In this document: positions 33,995 to 42,494 of the stretch, one piece after another
Numbering within the stretch: position 1 is the stretch's first letter
Layout of the letters: every line of letters begins with the position of its first letter
Origin: Chryseobacterium sp.
GTDB lineage: Bacteria; Bacteroidota; Bacteroidia; Flavobacteriales; Weeksellaceae
Reading direction: 5' to 3'
Length of the DNA: 64,000 bases
Assembly (NCBI GenBank): GCA_027492795.1
Contig: JAPUEB010000017.1
Span: 1 to 64,000, forward strand
Program-made: the position numbers and the translations under genes
The notes under the pieces: model-generated
What the model was told of the DNA's origin: nothing
What the model saw: only the letters and a program-made list of their open reading frames with translations
The model's database searches: none

Positions 33995-35029
33995 TCATTC
34001 AGCATTTTTATTCGCCAACTGTCCGCAAGCCGCGTCAATATCGCCACCTCTGCTTCGGCGAACCATTACGGTAATTCCGGCTTTTGTCAATTCACGAACG
34101 TATTTTTCTTCTGCAGCAACGCTTCTATGGTCGAATTTCCCTTCGCCAATTGGATTGTATTGAATTAAATTGACTTTGCTCGGAACTTGTCTGCAATATT
34201 TAATTAAAGCTTTGATGTCTTCGTCTTTATCATTAATTCCGCCCCAAACACAGTATTCAAAAGTGATTACATTTCCAGTTTTTTCATACCAATATTTCAG
34301 AGAATCCATAATTTCTGTTAAGGGAAATTTTTCTGAAAAAGGCATGATTTCGTTGCGTTTTTCTTCGATTGCAGTGTGAAGAGATAATGCCAATTTTACC
34401 TTTAAATCTTCATCTGCCAACATTTTAATCATTTTTGGAATTCCGGATGTGGAAACGGTAATTCTTCGTGGCGACATTCCCAAACCTTCCGGTTTTGTAA
34501 TTTTTCGGATGGCTTCTACCACGTTTTTGTAGTTCATCATCGGTTCGCCCATTCCCATAAAAACAATGTTAGAAAGGGGTCTGTCGAAATACAATTTACT
34601 TTGTCTGTCGATTAATGCAACCTGATCCACAATTTCCGCAACTTCCAAATTGCGCATCCTTTTCAATTTTGCCGTTGCACAAAATTCACAATTCAGCGAA
34701 CAGCCAACTTGCGATGAAACACAAGCTGTGGTTCTGGTTTCTGTAGGAATTAAAACCGATTCTACAAGAAGTCCGTCGTGAAGTTTTACGCCATTTTTTA
34801 TAGTTCCGTCGGTAGATTTTTGCAATTGATCGACAGAAACCGGATTGATGATGAATTCTTTGGAAATTTTATCCCTTAAATCTTTAGAAAGATTGGTCAT
34901 TTCGTCGATGGAATGCAGGTTTTTGCTCCACAACCAATCGTAAACCTGTTTTGCACGAAAAGGCTTTTCGCCAAGCGTGACGAAATAGTCTTTTAGTTGT
35001 TCTAAACTTAAGGTTCTAATGTCTTTCAT
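33995..35029 (-). CDS. rlmN: 23S rRNA (adenine2503-C2)-methyltransferase / tRNA m2A37
   Basis: A 344-residue radical SAM enzyme methylating A2503 of 23S rRNA and A37 of some tRNAs. It has the radical SAM motif C-x3-C-x2-C in Q-V-G-C-S-L-N-C-E-F-C, the first methyl-carrier Cys region T-A-C-V-S-S, G-M-G-E-P-M-M-N-Y, and the second conserved Cys in A-A-C-G-Q-L-A near the C-terminus. Full length. It lies just before the toxin-antitoxin genes on the same strand, 54 bp from the antitoxin ATG. Confidence 0.97.
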   Translation of the reverse strand: MKDIRTLSLEQLKDYFVTLGEKPFRAKQVYDWLWSKNLHSIDEMTNLSKDLRDKISKEFIINPVSVDQLQKSTDGTIKNGVKLHDGLLVESVLIPTETRTTACVSSQVGCSLNCEFCATAKLKRMRNLEVAEIVDQVALIDRQSKLYFDRPLSNIVFMGMGEPMMNYKNVVEAIRKITKPEGLGMSPRRITVSTSGIPKMIKMLADEDLKVKLALSLHTAIEEKRNEIMPFSEKFPLTEIMDSLKYWYEKTGNVITFEYCVWGGINDKDEDIKALIKYCRQVPSKVNLIQYNPIGEGKFDHRSVAAEEKYVRELTKAGITVMVRRSRGGDIDAACGQLANKNAE

Positions 35030-35038
35030 AATAAAACT

Positions 35039-35098
35039 CTCGCAGATTTAGCAAATTTAGCAGATTTTTTCATCTGCGTAATCAGCAAAATCTGCGAG
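35039..35098. repeat. CTCGCAGATTT inverted-repeat element
   Basis: The ends CTCGCAGATTTAGC and GCAAAATCTGCGAG pair. The right half matches the words at 45920-45950 and 46039-46068. It lies in the rlmN leader region. Confidence 0.7.
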
Positions 35099-35152
35099 TA
35101 AGATATTTTTCTGTAATATAATTATAAAATATGCTAAATTATATTTTTAAGA

Positions 35153-35196
35153 ATGCCACGAATGCACGAATAAATTTATTAGTGCATTCGTGGCAT
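35153..35196. repeat. 44-nt near-perfect palindrome
   Basis: ATGCCACGAATGCAC pairs exactly with GTGCATTCGTGGCAT; the AATAAATTTATT loop is itself palindromic. With 35039-35098 it is the content of the 342-bp gap between queA and rlmN; no gene was found there. Confidence 0.75.
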
Positions 35197-35371
35197 AAAT
35201 TATCATTCAGCTTGCTGAAAAGAAAGTGCGTTTTAATTAAGTTTCCAAACACAAAAATATTTGTAAATAGCATAATCTATTTTTCAAAAATATTTGAAGA
35301 CGTAAAAATAGAAGAAAAAATTGGGTGCCGAATTGCAAAAACTTCCAGCACCCAACTTCCATCTTCCAGCT

Positions 35372-36421
35372 TTACAAAATCAGCATTGCGTCGCCGTAAG
35401 AATAAAATTTATAATTTTCCTTGATGGCTTCTTCGTAGGCTCTCATGATGAAATCTTTGTTGGCAAAGGCAGCAATCATCATTAAAAGCGTAGATTTTGG
35501 TGTGTGAAAATTGGTAATCATCGCATTCGCAACCCCGAAATCGTGCGGTGGGAAAATAAATTTGTTGGTCCAACCGTGATAAGGTCCAATTTTTTTATTG
35601 GAGGAAACCGATGTTTCCAAAGTTCTCATCGTAGTAGTTCCTACAGCAACTACTCTTCTGCCTTCATCAACGGCTTTGTTGATGATGTCGGCATTTTTTT
35701 GGTCGATGATGGCTTCTTCGGATTCCATTTTGTGTTTGCTTAAATCTTCCACTTCGATTGGGTTAAACGTTCCCAAACCAACGTGAAGCGTAACTTCCGC
35801 GAAATCAATTCCTTTGATTTCCATTCTCTTCATCAAATGCTTTGAAAAGTGAAGACCTGCAGTTGGAGCGGCAACGGCACCTTCGTGTTTTGCATAAATC
35901 GTTTGATAACGTTCTGCATCTTCAGGTTCTACGGCTCTTTTGATGTATTTTGGAAGTGGAGTTTCGCCCAATTCCTTCAATTTTGCACGGAATTCCTCGT
36001 AGGATCCGTCATATAAAAATCTCAAAGTTCTACCTCTGGAAGTGGTATTATCAATAACTTCCGCTACCAAAGATTCGTCTTCGGTGAAGAAAAGTTTGTT
36101 ACCGATACGTATTTTTCTCGCAGGATCTACCAAAACGTCCCAAACACGGGTTTCTTTATCCAGTTCTCTCAAAAGGAAAACCTCAATTTTAGCACCGGTT
36201 TTTTCTTTATTTCCGTAAAGTCTTGCTGGGAAAACTTTGGTATTATTGAAAATAAAAAGGTCGCCTTCATCGAAATAATCTACAACGTCTTTGAATAATT
36301 TATGCTCGATGGTTTCTGTTTTACGGTCGAGAACCATTAGCCTGGCTTCGTCTCTGTGTTCGGATGGATGTTCTGCAAGAAGTTCTTCGGGCAAAACGAA
36401 ATTGAAATCGGATGTTTTCAT
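35372..36421 (-). CDS. queA: S-adenosylmethionine:tRNA ribosyltransferase-isomerase
   Basis: A 349-residue enzyme that moves the ribosyl group of SAM to preQ1 in tRNA to give epoxyqueuosine. Motifs: [43 protein letters not shown] and [11 protein letters not shown]. Full length. A good promoter lies at 36483-36513. Confidence 0.97.
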   Translation of the reverse strand: MKTSDFNFVLPEELLAEHPSEHRDEARLMVLDRKTETIEHKLFKDVVDYFDEGDLFIFNNTKVFPARLYGNKEKTGAKIEVFLLRELDKETRVWDVLVDPARKIRIGNKLFFTEDESLVAEVIDNTTSRGRTLRFLYDGSYEEFRAKLKELGETPLPKYIKRAVEPEDAERYQTIYAKHEGAVAAPTAGLHFSKHLMKRMEIKGIDFAEVTLHVGLGTFNPIEVEDLSKHKMESEEAIIDQKNADIINKAVDEGRRVVAVGTTTMRTLETSVSSNKKIGPYHGWTNKFIFPPHDFGVANAMITNFHTPKSTLLMMIAAFANKDFIMRAYEEAIKENYKFYSYGDAMLIL

Positions 36422-36451
36422 TAAAGATTTTTTAAATTACGGTTTAAAAAT

Positions 36452-36481
36452 AAAGTCCGAAAACCAAAAAATTTTCGGACT
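36452..36481 (-). terminator. terminator of the 36517-37149 gene, overlapping the queA promoter
   Basis: Perfect 10-bp stem AGTCCGAAAA/TTTTCGGACT with 10-nt loop, then TTATTTTT on the minus strand. Confidence 0.7.
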
Positions 36482-36482
36482 G

Positions 36483-36513
36483 CAAATATACGGTTTTAAA
36501 AAGGGGAAGTCAA
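36483..36513 (-). promoter_or_regulatory. queA promoter TTG-N20-TATATTTG
   Basis: Both promoter elements present on the minus strand. The start would lie near 36476, in the upstream gene terminator stem. Confidence 0.6.
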
Positions 36514-36516
36514 GTG

Positions 36517-37149
36517 TTATGATTCGAACCTCAAATTCAACTTGTTTTCTTCACACTGGCTAAAATCAAAAAGAAATTTATATCCATTTCTGTAATCAAC
36601 TTCCGCTTTTTCAATCCAAAAATTTTCATTTTTTATCGATTCAAGCAAAGATTCATATATTTTTTGATGAATTGATGGGCTTAAATCCATAAACCTTATT
36701 TGAACCAAAGGTGATTCAGATTTTTTTAATTTAAATTTTACTTCAAGATTTGACCGTTTTGCTTTTTGATTTGGAAAAACTTTCACGAGATATTCATTTT
36801 CGCCCACCTTTTCTGAAGTTACTTTTTCAATTTCTCTTTCACTATATCCGAAATCCAATTTTCTATGATTACTTAACGCATAATAAGGATTAGTGCTTTT
36901 AATTAAAGACAATTGAAAAACCTCTTTCAACTCATTATCTTGAAGAATCCTTGATCCGTTAGTTGATTCTGTTAAGTAATATTTATTATGTGATGTATTA
37001 AAGTAAATATAACTTCTCCAAGAATTTTCATTCCCTATTTTAGGTTTCAATCTTACCGAATTCTCCACACATTTCATATTGAAATCATAAGATTGTGCAG
37101 TTGCGAAAACCGAAAACAAAATTAAGGAAAATACAATCTTTATTTTCAT
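36517..37149 (-). CDS. secreted protein of unknown function
   Basis: A 210-residue protein with a signal peptide ending A-T-A-Q (residue 19). The mature chain is rich in charged and aromatic residues: Y-D-F-N-M-K-C, Y-F-N-T-S-H-N-K-Y-Y-L-T, L-D-F-G-Y-S-E-R-E-I and a final F-D-F-S-Q-C. Two Cys could form a disulfide. I recall no family. It lies 40 bp after the S9 peptidase stop is reached on the other side (peptidase upstream), so it may be in one transcript with it. Confidence 0.65.
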   Translation of the reverse strand: MKIKIVFSLILFSVFATAQSYDFNMKCVENSVRLKPKIGNENSWRSYIYFNTSHNKYYLTESTNGSRILQDNELKEVFQLSLIKSTNPYYALSNHRKLDFGYSEREIEKVTSEKVGENEYLVKVFPNQKAKRSNLEVKFKLKKSESPLVQIRFMDLSPSIHQKIYESLLESIKNENFWIEKAEVDYRNGYKFLFDFSQCEENKLNLRFES

Positions 37150-37189
37150 AAACTCAAATTTCGTAATTCAAATTTCGTATTTCGCACTT

Positions 37190-39184
37190 CTAAAGCGTCT
37201 CCTTCAACCAACCAAAAAACTCCCTTTGCCAAACCAAGCCATTATGCGGATGCAAAACCCAGTGATTTTCGTTCGGAAAATATAAAAATTTTGATTTCAA
37301 ACCTTTTAATTGCGCAGTTTGGAAGGCTTCCTGTCCCTGTTCTATTGGAACACGGTAGTCAATTCCACCCTGAATAATCATGATTGGACGGTTCCATTTA
37401 TCTGTATGTTTGCTCGGATCGAAATCGGTGTAAGCTTTTGGCGTTGGCTTATCCCACGGTTTTCCCAAATCCCAGTTGGCAAACCACAATTCTTCTGTAT
37501 TTCCATACCAACTCTGCATATTGAAAAGTCCGTCGTGTGCAATAAAAGTTTTGAAGCGGTTTTGATGAATCCCAGCTAACATAAAAACGCTGTAACCACC
37601 GTAACTTGCACCAACTGCGCCCATTCTTTCGGCATCAACTCCAGCTTGAGTTTTTGCAAAATCTGCCGCCGAAAGATAATCCTGCATTACTTGTCCGCCC
37701 CAATCTTTTGAAATTTGCTCGTTCCATTTTGTTCCCCAACCCGGCATTCCTCTACGGTTTGGAGCTACTACGATATATCCGTTTGCCGCCATCAATCCCA
37801 AATTCCATCTTGTGGAAAAAAACTGTGTGAGTGCAGATTGCGGTCCTCCCTGACAATATAAAAGTGTAGGATATTTTTTATTGGGATCGAAATTAGGCGG
37901 ATAAATAAACCAAACTCCCATTTCTTTTCCGTCGGTAGTTTTTACCATTTTCAGTTCGGTTTTTGCGGGAGAAAGTTTGGCGTAAGTTTCTTTATTAACG
38001 TCGGTAATCTGTACCATTCCGCCATTTTTTAAATTTACGGAAAATAGATCGGCGTTGTGGTTCATATCGGTTCGCGTTACCAAAAGTCCATTTTTACTGT
38101 CTGCGAAAATATCGTTCACATCAAAATTTCCTTTGGTAATTTGAGAAATTTTTGAATTTTTGGGATCTACAGAAAAAAGTTGCTTGGTTCCACGAAAAGC
38201 AGCCGTGAAATAAACATTTTTCGAATCTTTGCTCCAGAAAACATCTCCGGTAACACTTTCGTCCCAGTTTTTGGTAAGATTGGTTTTTGATCCGGTTTTC
38301 CAGTTCATGATAACCAAATCATTCTTATCCGCTTCGTAGCCGTCTCTCGCCATACTTTGCCAAGAGAGAAAATTTCCATCCGGTGAAAATTTCGGGTTTA
38401 CATCATAACCTTTCATTCCTTCGGTGATATTTTTTGTAATTCCGGAAGCTACATCATAGGCGAAAATATCTGTGTTTGTGGACTCAGCATATTCCTTTCC
38501 GCTCAAAGGTTTTACCACATAAAGCAGTTTTGAAGAATCTGGACTCCAAATAAAATCTTCTGCCCCGCCAAAAGGGCGTTGTGGTGAATCCCACGCTTTT
38601 CCTTCCAATAAATCTTTAGCATTTTCCGCCTTTTCAGAAGTATTGGCTACGAAAACGTGGTTGTATTTGCCTTCGTTCCAGTAATCCCAATGTCTATGGT
38701 TCAAATCTTCATAAATTTGCGCGGTAGATTTCGGAACATCGGAATATTTATCTTTTCCTAAGAGTTTTTCTACTAAAACCTGCTTGCTAAACGCTATTTT
38801 CTTTCCATCGGGGGAAATTACAATGTTGTCAACTTCGCCAATGGTGAAAAACTCTGCCCAAGTTTTTCCGGCATCTTTTGAAAGGTAAATTTTGTCACCT
38901 TCTGTAGCGTAAAGTCCGTTTTTATCCCATTGAACGATGGATTTTTTTCCTAAATCTATTTTTGAAGACTGTCCGTTCAGAATATTCAATAAAAATTTCT
39001 CGTTTTTGGATTTTTCTGTCTTCAAATCGGTTTGTCCCACATTGTAGATCAACGAAGACTGATCCGGAGACACCGCTTGAACGCCAATTTTCTTCAGCGT
39101 CCACAAAATTTCTGGCGTCATCAATTGCTGTGCGTTCATAAGGAAGGGCGCTGCAAGAGCGATTAAAGTATGTTTTAGTTTCAT
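37190..39184 (-). CDS. S9 family prolyl-oligopeptidase-like peptidase
   Basis: A 664-residue secreted serine peptidase of the dipeptidyl-peptidase/acylaminoacyl-peptidase group. I start at M-K-L-K-H-T-L, which gives a signal peptide ending M-N-A-Q; the upstream frame adds 17 residues with no signal. An N-terminal beta-propeller (WD40-like repeats such as F-S-P-D-G, W-S-P-D-S-S-K) precedes the alpha/beta-hydrolase. Triad: Ser in G-A-S-Y-G-G-Y, Asp in G-I-D-Y-R-V, His in N-E-N-H-W-V. It acts on peptides in the periplasm. Confidence 0.95.
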   Translation of the reverse strand: MKLKHTLIALAAPFLMNAQQLMTPEILWTLKKIGVQAVSPDQSSLIYNVGQTDLKTEKSKNEKFLLNILNGQSSKIDLGKKSIVQWDKNGLYATEGDKIYLSKDAGKTWAEFFTIGEVDNIVISPDGKKIAFSKQVLVEKLLGKDKYSDVPKSTAQIYEDLNHRHWDYWNEGKYNHVFVANTSEKAENAKDLLEGKAWDSPQRPFGGAEDFIWSPDSSKLLYVVKPLSGKEYAESTNTDIFAYDVASGITKNITEGMKGYDVNPKFSPDGNFLSWQSMARDGYEADKNDLVIMNWKTGSKTNLTKNWDESVTGDVFWSKDSKNVYFTAAFRGTKQLFSVDPKNSKISQITKGNFDVNDIFADSKNGLLVTRTDMNHNADLFSVNLKNGGMVQITDVNKETYAKLSPAKTELKMVKTTDGKEMGVWFIYPPNFDPNKKYPTLLYCQGGPQSALTQFFSTRWNLGLMAANGYIVVAPNRRGMPGWGTKWNEQISKDWGGQVMQDYLSAADFAKTQAGVDAERMGAVGASYGGYSVFMLAGIHQNRFKTFIAHDGLFNMQSWYGNTEELWFANWDLGKPWDKPTPKAYTDFDPSKHTDKWNRPIMIIQGGIDYRVPIEQGQEAFQTAQLKGLKSKFLYFPNENHWVLHPHNGLVWQREFFGWLKETL

Positions 39185-39225
39185 AAAAAATTTGTAAACG
39201 ATAAATTTAATTAAAAAATAACAAT

Positions 39226-39257
39226 AAAAAAACACCCTGAAATTCCAGAGTGTTTTT
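39226..39257 (-). terminator. terminator after the cytochrome c gene
   Basis: Minus-strand stem AAAAACAC...GTGTTTTT with an inner CTG/CAG part; ends in T run; 18 bp after the stop. Confidence 0.65.
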
Positions 39258-39274
39258 AAACTTTATAAAAAAGA

Positions 39275-39670
39275 TTATTTTTTTAGCGTAAGAATGTATT
39301 CTACCATTTTTTTCGCATTCTCCTTGCTCATTCCGGCGTGAGGAGTCATCGGAATTTCACCCCAATTTCCTTTTCCGCCATTAATGATTTTATCTGCAAG
39401 CATATCAATATCTGCTTCAGTATATTTTGCGGCAACATCTTGATAAGACGGCCCTACCAATTTTGCATCTTCTTTATGGCAAGTTAGGCAATCCATACCT
39501 GCAATAAGCTGTTTCCCTTCTGCACCAAGAGTTCCGGCGTCAGCAGCAGTTGCATTAGTAGCAACAGGCTCTTCCATCATTACGTTGGTTTCAACATTGG
39601 GATCTACTTCTTTTTTAGAACATGATATCACGGCTGCGCAAATAAAAAATGCAATTACTACTTGTTTCAT
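39275..39670 (-). CDS. c-type cytochrome lipoprotein
   Basis: A 131-residue protein with a lipobox (A-A-V-I-S-C at residue 17), a low-complexity linker rich in Thr/Ala/Glu, then one heme site C-L-T-C-H and a distal Met in I-P-M-T-P-H. A class I monoheme cytochrome c, membrane-anchored in the periplasm. It is divergent from the nos genes and shares with them the palindrome at 39754-39775, so it may carry electrons in nitrous oxide respiration. Confidence 0.92.
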   Translation of the reverse strand: MKQVVIAFFICAAVISCSKKEVDPNVETNVMMEEPVATNATAADAGTLGAEGKQLIAGMDCLTCHKEDAKLVGPSYQDVAAKYTEADIDMLADKIINGGKGNWGEIPMTPHAGMSKENAKKMVEYILTLKK

Positions 39671-39703
39671 ATTTTTTGTAATTTTGATTTAATGACGTTG
39701 ATG

Positions 39704-39711
39704 CAAATATA
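39704..39711 (-). promoter_or_regulatory. minus-7 box (TATATTTG) for the cytochrome c gene
   Basis: Exact TAnnTTTG. Its centre is 57 bp from the centre of the shared Crp/Fnr-like palindrome, a class I-like distance. Confidence 0.55.
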
Positions 39712-39753
39712 AAAATTTTCTTTTGCAAAAATACCTAATAAAAGTCATAATTG

Positions 39754-39775
39754 CTTTATGATTGCAGTCATAAAG
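39754..39775. promoter_or_regulatory. Crp/Fnr-type operator in the nos divergent promoter
   Basis: Perfect inverted repeat CTTTATGA-N6-TCATAAAG, core TGA-N6-TCA. Centred 34 bp from the minus-7 box of the plus-strand cytochrome gene, near position minus 42 (class II activator distance). Confidence 0.65.
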
Positions 39776-39794
39776 TTTCAGAACTAATCAACCG

Positions 39795-39802
39795 TAAATT
39801 TG
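39795..39802 (+). promoter_or_regulatory. minus-7 box (TAAATTTG) for the nos operon
   Basis: Fits TAnnTTTG, 31 bp before the ATG of the cytochrome c gene. A canonical minus-33 TTG is missing, as for an activator-dependent promoter. Confidence 0.6.
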
Positions 39803-39833
39803 TTTCAAATATTATAACTAAAATTTTATCATT

Positions 39834-40331
39834 ATGAGAAGTTTAAAATTCATCGCTTTATCAGCATTCACATTCGCACTTTTCTCGTGCGGCGGCGACA
39901 AAAAAGAAAGTTCAATTCCTTCAGCAGACGGTTCTGCACCAGCAGCAACTGAAACTCCTGCAGCATCAAACGCATCAGATTACGACCCTAAAAGAGGTTT
40001 GGGAAAACATGACGAATCAAATGTCGATATTTCTAAATTTGATCCTGCAATGGCAGCGGAAGGAAAGAAAATTGCCGATGTAAAATGTACTTCTTGCCAC
40101 AAACCAACAGACGAAAAATTGGTAGGACCAGGCTGGAAAGGCGTTACACAAAGACAAACTGCTCATTGGATTATGAACTTTATCTCTAACCCAGACCCGA
40201 TGATTGATGTGGATCCTGAACTTCAAAAACAATTGGAACTTTGCTTGGTAAGAATGCCAAACCAAGGACTTACAGATAAAGAAGCAAGAGACGTTCTCGA
40301 GTACATGAGAGAAATCGACGGTGCTAAATAA
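39834..40331 (+). CDS. c-type cytochrome lipoprotein of the nos cluster
   Basis: A 165-residue protein: lipobox (L-F-S-C at residue 19), Ala/Thr/Pro-rich linker, then a monoheme domain with C-T-S-C-H and distal Met in V-R-M-P-N-Q-G-L. It lies 82 bp before nosZ, and a cytochrome c at this place is usual in clade II nos clusters, where it probably donates electrons to NosZ. The start ATG follows an activator-type promoter. A terminator-like hairpin (40335-40386) follows it and may lower readthrough to nosZ. Confidence 0.93.
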   Translation: MRSLKFIALSAFTFALFSCGGDKKESSIPSADGSAPAATETPAASNASDYDPKRGLGKHDESNVDISKFDPAMAAEGKKIADVKCTSCHKPTDEKLVGPGWKGVTQRQTAHWIMNFISNPDPMIDVDPELQKQLELCLVRMPNQGLTDKEARDVLEYMREIDGAK

Positions 40332-40334
40332 AAC

Positions 40335-40386
40335 AAATGATGAATGGTATTGATATGAAAATATCATTCATCATTTTTCTTTTTAA
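40335..40386 (+). terminator. hairpin/attenuator between cytochrome c and nosZ
   Basis: 12-bp stem (40335-40346 with 40365-40376), followed by TTTTCTTTTT. If it works as a terminator, nosZ would need partial readthrough or its own promoter. Confidence 0.6.
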
Positions 40387-40413
40387 CAAGGCATAAATTA
40401 ATCAATTATATAT

Positions 40414-42408
40414 ATGAAAACATACAAACATTTAGGACTTGCCGCAATTGCTGCGATTTCTATGATTGCCTGCAAACCGAAAGGTACGGATACTGCCGTA
40501 AGCGGTGATGCAGCAGAAAAAGTGTACGTTGCGCCAGGTAAACACGACGAGGTTTATAATTTCGTGAGTGGTGGTTTCAACGGACAGATTTCAGTAGTAG
40601 GTTTACCGAGCGGAAGAACCTTGAAAATTGTTCCTGTATTCTCTGTAAACCCTGAAAACGGTTATGGATATAGCGAAGAAACAAAACCAATGCTTGAAAC
40701 TTCTCACGGATTCGTTCCTTGGGATGACCAACATCACCTTGCACTTTCGCAAACCAATGGTGAAATTGACGGAAGATGGATTTTTGCAAACGCCAATAAT
40801 ACACCGCGTGTTGCAAGAGTAGATTTAAAAACTTTCAGAACTACAGAAATTATCGAAATTCCGAACTCTGCAGGTAACCACTCTTCTCCTTTCCTTACAG
40901 AAAATACGGAATATGTAGTTGCAGGAACACGTTTCGCAGTTCCTGCTGATGGACAAGGCGACGTTCCGATTGAATCTTTTAAACAAAACTTTAAAGGATA
41001 TCTTTCTTTCATCGGTATCAATAAAGATAATGGAGAAATGGATATTACATTCCAAATTGAGGCTCCAGGATTCAACTTTGACCTTTCTCACGCAGGGAAA
41101 AACAAATCACACGGTTGGTTCTTCTTCTCTTGCTACAATTCTGAACAAGCCAACACTTTATTAGAAGTAAATGCGTCTCAAAACGATAAAGACTTCATCA
41201 TGGCTGTAAACTGGAAAAAAGCAGAAGAATATTTGAAAGCCGGAAAAGGTAAAAAAATGGCAGTAGAATATGCTCACAACAAATTTGATGAGGCTACACA
41301 AACTGCAAAGTCTGAAATTAAAAAAGAAGTAATGGTACTTTCTGCTAAAGAATTGAAAGACATTTGCTACTTGATTCCTTGTCCAAAATCTCCTCACGGA
41401 TGCGACGTTGACCCAACTGGTGAATACATCGTAGGTTCCGGAAAATTGGCTGCTTTAATTCCAGTTTTCTCATTTGATAAAATTCAAAAAGCGATTGCTG
41501 CTAAAGATTTCGCAGGAGAATTTGACGGTATTCCAATCATTAAATACGAATCCGCACTTCACGGTGAAGTTCAAAAACCAGGTTTAGGACCTCTCCATAC
41601 CGAATTTGACGGCAAAGGAAACGCTTACACTTCTCACTTCGTATCTTCTGAAGTGGTGAAATGGGACATCAAAACTTTGAAAGTTTTAGACAGACAACCA
41701 ACTTTCTACTCTGTAGGTCACTTAATGGTAGTAGGTGGAGACTCCAAAAAACCTTACGGAAAATATCTTGTGGCTTACAACAAAATTACAAAAGACAGAT
41801 ATTTACCAACCGGTCCTGAATTGACACAATCTGCGCAATTATTCGACATAAGCGGAGATAAAATGAAACTTTTACTCGATTTCCCAACTATTGGTGAACC
41901 GCATTACGCACAGGCTGCTCCTGCCGATATCATCAAAAAAGACCAAGTGAAATTCTACAAAATCGGTGAAAACAAACACCCTTACGTTACAAAAGGTGAA
42001 GCCGAAAGCAAAGTTGTTCGTCAAGGAAATCAGGTTCACGTTTATATGACGTCTATTCGTTCTCACTTTGCTCCAGACAACATTGAAGGTGTAAGAGTTG
42101 GCGACGAAGTTTATTTCCACGTTACGAATCTTGAACAAGATTGGGACGTTCCTCACGGATTTGCAGTAAAGGGCAACCAAAACGCAGAATTACTCATTAT
42201 GCCGGGTGAAACATCTACATTGAAATGGGTTCCTAAAAAAGCAGGAATGTATCCAATGTACTGTACCGACTTCTGTTCTGCGCTGCACCAAGAAATGCAA
42301 GGTTATGTGAGAGTTTCTCCAGCCGGAAGCAACACACCTTTGATTTATTCTTTGAATAATAAGAAAGACAACGCTCAAAGCCCTGTAAAACAAGGTGAAA
42401 CAAAATAA
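40414..42408 (+). CDS. nosZ: nitrous oxide reductase, clade II, lipoprotein form
   Basis: A 664-residue copper enzyme that reduces N2O to N2 in the periplasm. A Sec-type signal ends in a lipobox-like S-M-I-A-C at about residue 20, without a twin-arginine, as for clade II (atypical) NosZ. The N-terminal beta-propeller carries His ligands of the CuZ centre (D-D-Q-H-H-L, D-L-S-H-A-G, S-P-H-G-C-D, G-P-L-H-T-E-F, T-S-H-F, G-E-P-H-Y). The C-terminal cupredoxin has the CuA site: P-H-G-F, then C-T-D-F-C and downstream H and M. Full length. Confidence 0.97.
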   Translation: MKTYKHLGLAAIAAISMIACKPKGTDTAVSGDAAEKVYVAPGKHDEVYNFVSGGFNGQISVVGLPSGRTLKIVPVFSVNPENGYGYSEETKPMLETSHGFVPWDDQHHLALSQTNGEIDGRWIFANANNTPRVARVDLKTFRTTEIIEIPNSAGNHSSPFLTENTEYVVAGTRFAVPADGQGDVPIESFKQNFKGYLSFIGINKDNGEMDITFQIEAPGFNFDLSHAGKNKSHGWFFFSCYNSEQANTLLEVNASQNDKDFIMAVNWKKAEEYLKAGKGKKMAVEYAHNKFDEATQTAKSEIKKEVMVLSAKELKDICYLIPCPKSPHGCDVDPTGEYIVGSGKLAALIPVFSFDKIQKAIAAKDFAGEFDGIPIIKYESALHGEVQKPGLGPLHTEFDGKGNAYTSHFVSSEVVKWDIKTLKVLDRQPTFYSVGHLMVVGGDSKKPYGKYLVAYNKITKDRYLPTGPELTQSAQLFDISGDKMKLLLDFPTIGEPHYAQAAPADIIKKDQVKFYKIGENKHPYVTKGEAESKVVRQGNQVHVYMTSIRSHFAPDNIEGVRVGDEVYFHVTNLEQDWDVPHGFAVKGNQNAELLIMPGETSTLKWVPKKAGMYPMYCTDFCSALHQEMQGYVRVSPAGSNTPLIYSLNNKKDNAQSPVKQGETK

Positions 42409-42414
42409 CAAACG

Positions 42415-42442
42415 AAGGGCAGTGAAAACTGCCCTTTTTTAC
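42415..42442 (+). terminator. terminator after nosZ
   Basis: Perfect 9-bp stem AAGGGCAGT/ACTGCCCTT with GAAA loop and six T. Confidence 0.85.
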
Positions 42443-42445
42443 TTC

Positions 42446-42461
42446 TGTAACATAGGTTACA
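42446..42461. promoter_or_regulatory. palindrome TGTAAC-N4-GTTACA
   Basis: Perfect 6-bp arms between the nosZ terminator and the next gene. A similar GTGTAAC-N4-GTTACAC site lies at 48547-48564 before the fasciclin gene. Likely a second regulator site. Confidence 0.45.
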
Positions 42462-42494
42462 AAACACACTTCTGAAAGTGTAAAAAATAAAACA

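Noticed and set aside
35131-35424. 97-residue plus-strand frame between rlmN and queA
   Set aside because: It runs through two palindromic repeats and into the antisense of queA; no signal peptide, domain or promoter.
40335-40386. Riboswitch before nosZ
   Set aside because: A single long hairpin with a T-rich tail; it lacks multi-stem structure and fits a terminator or attenuator better.
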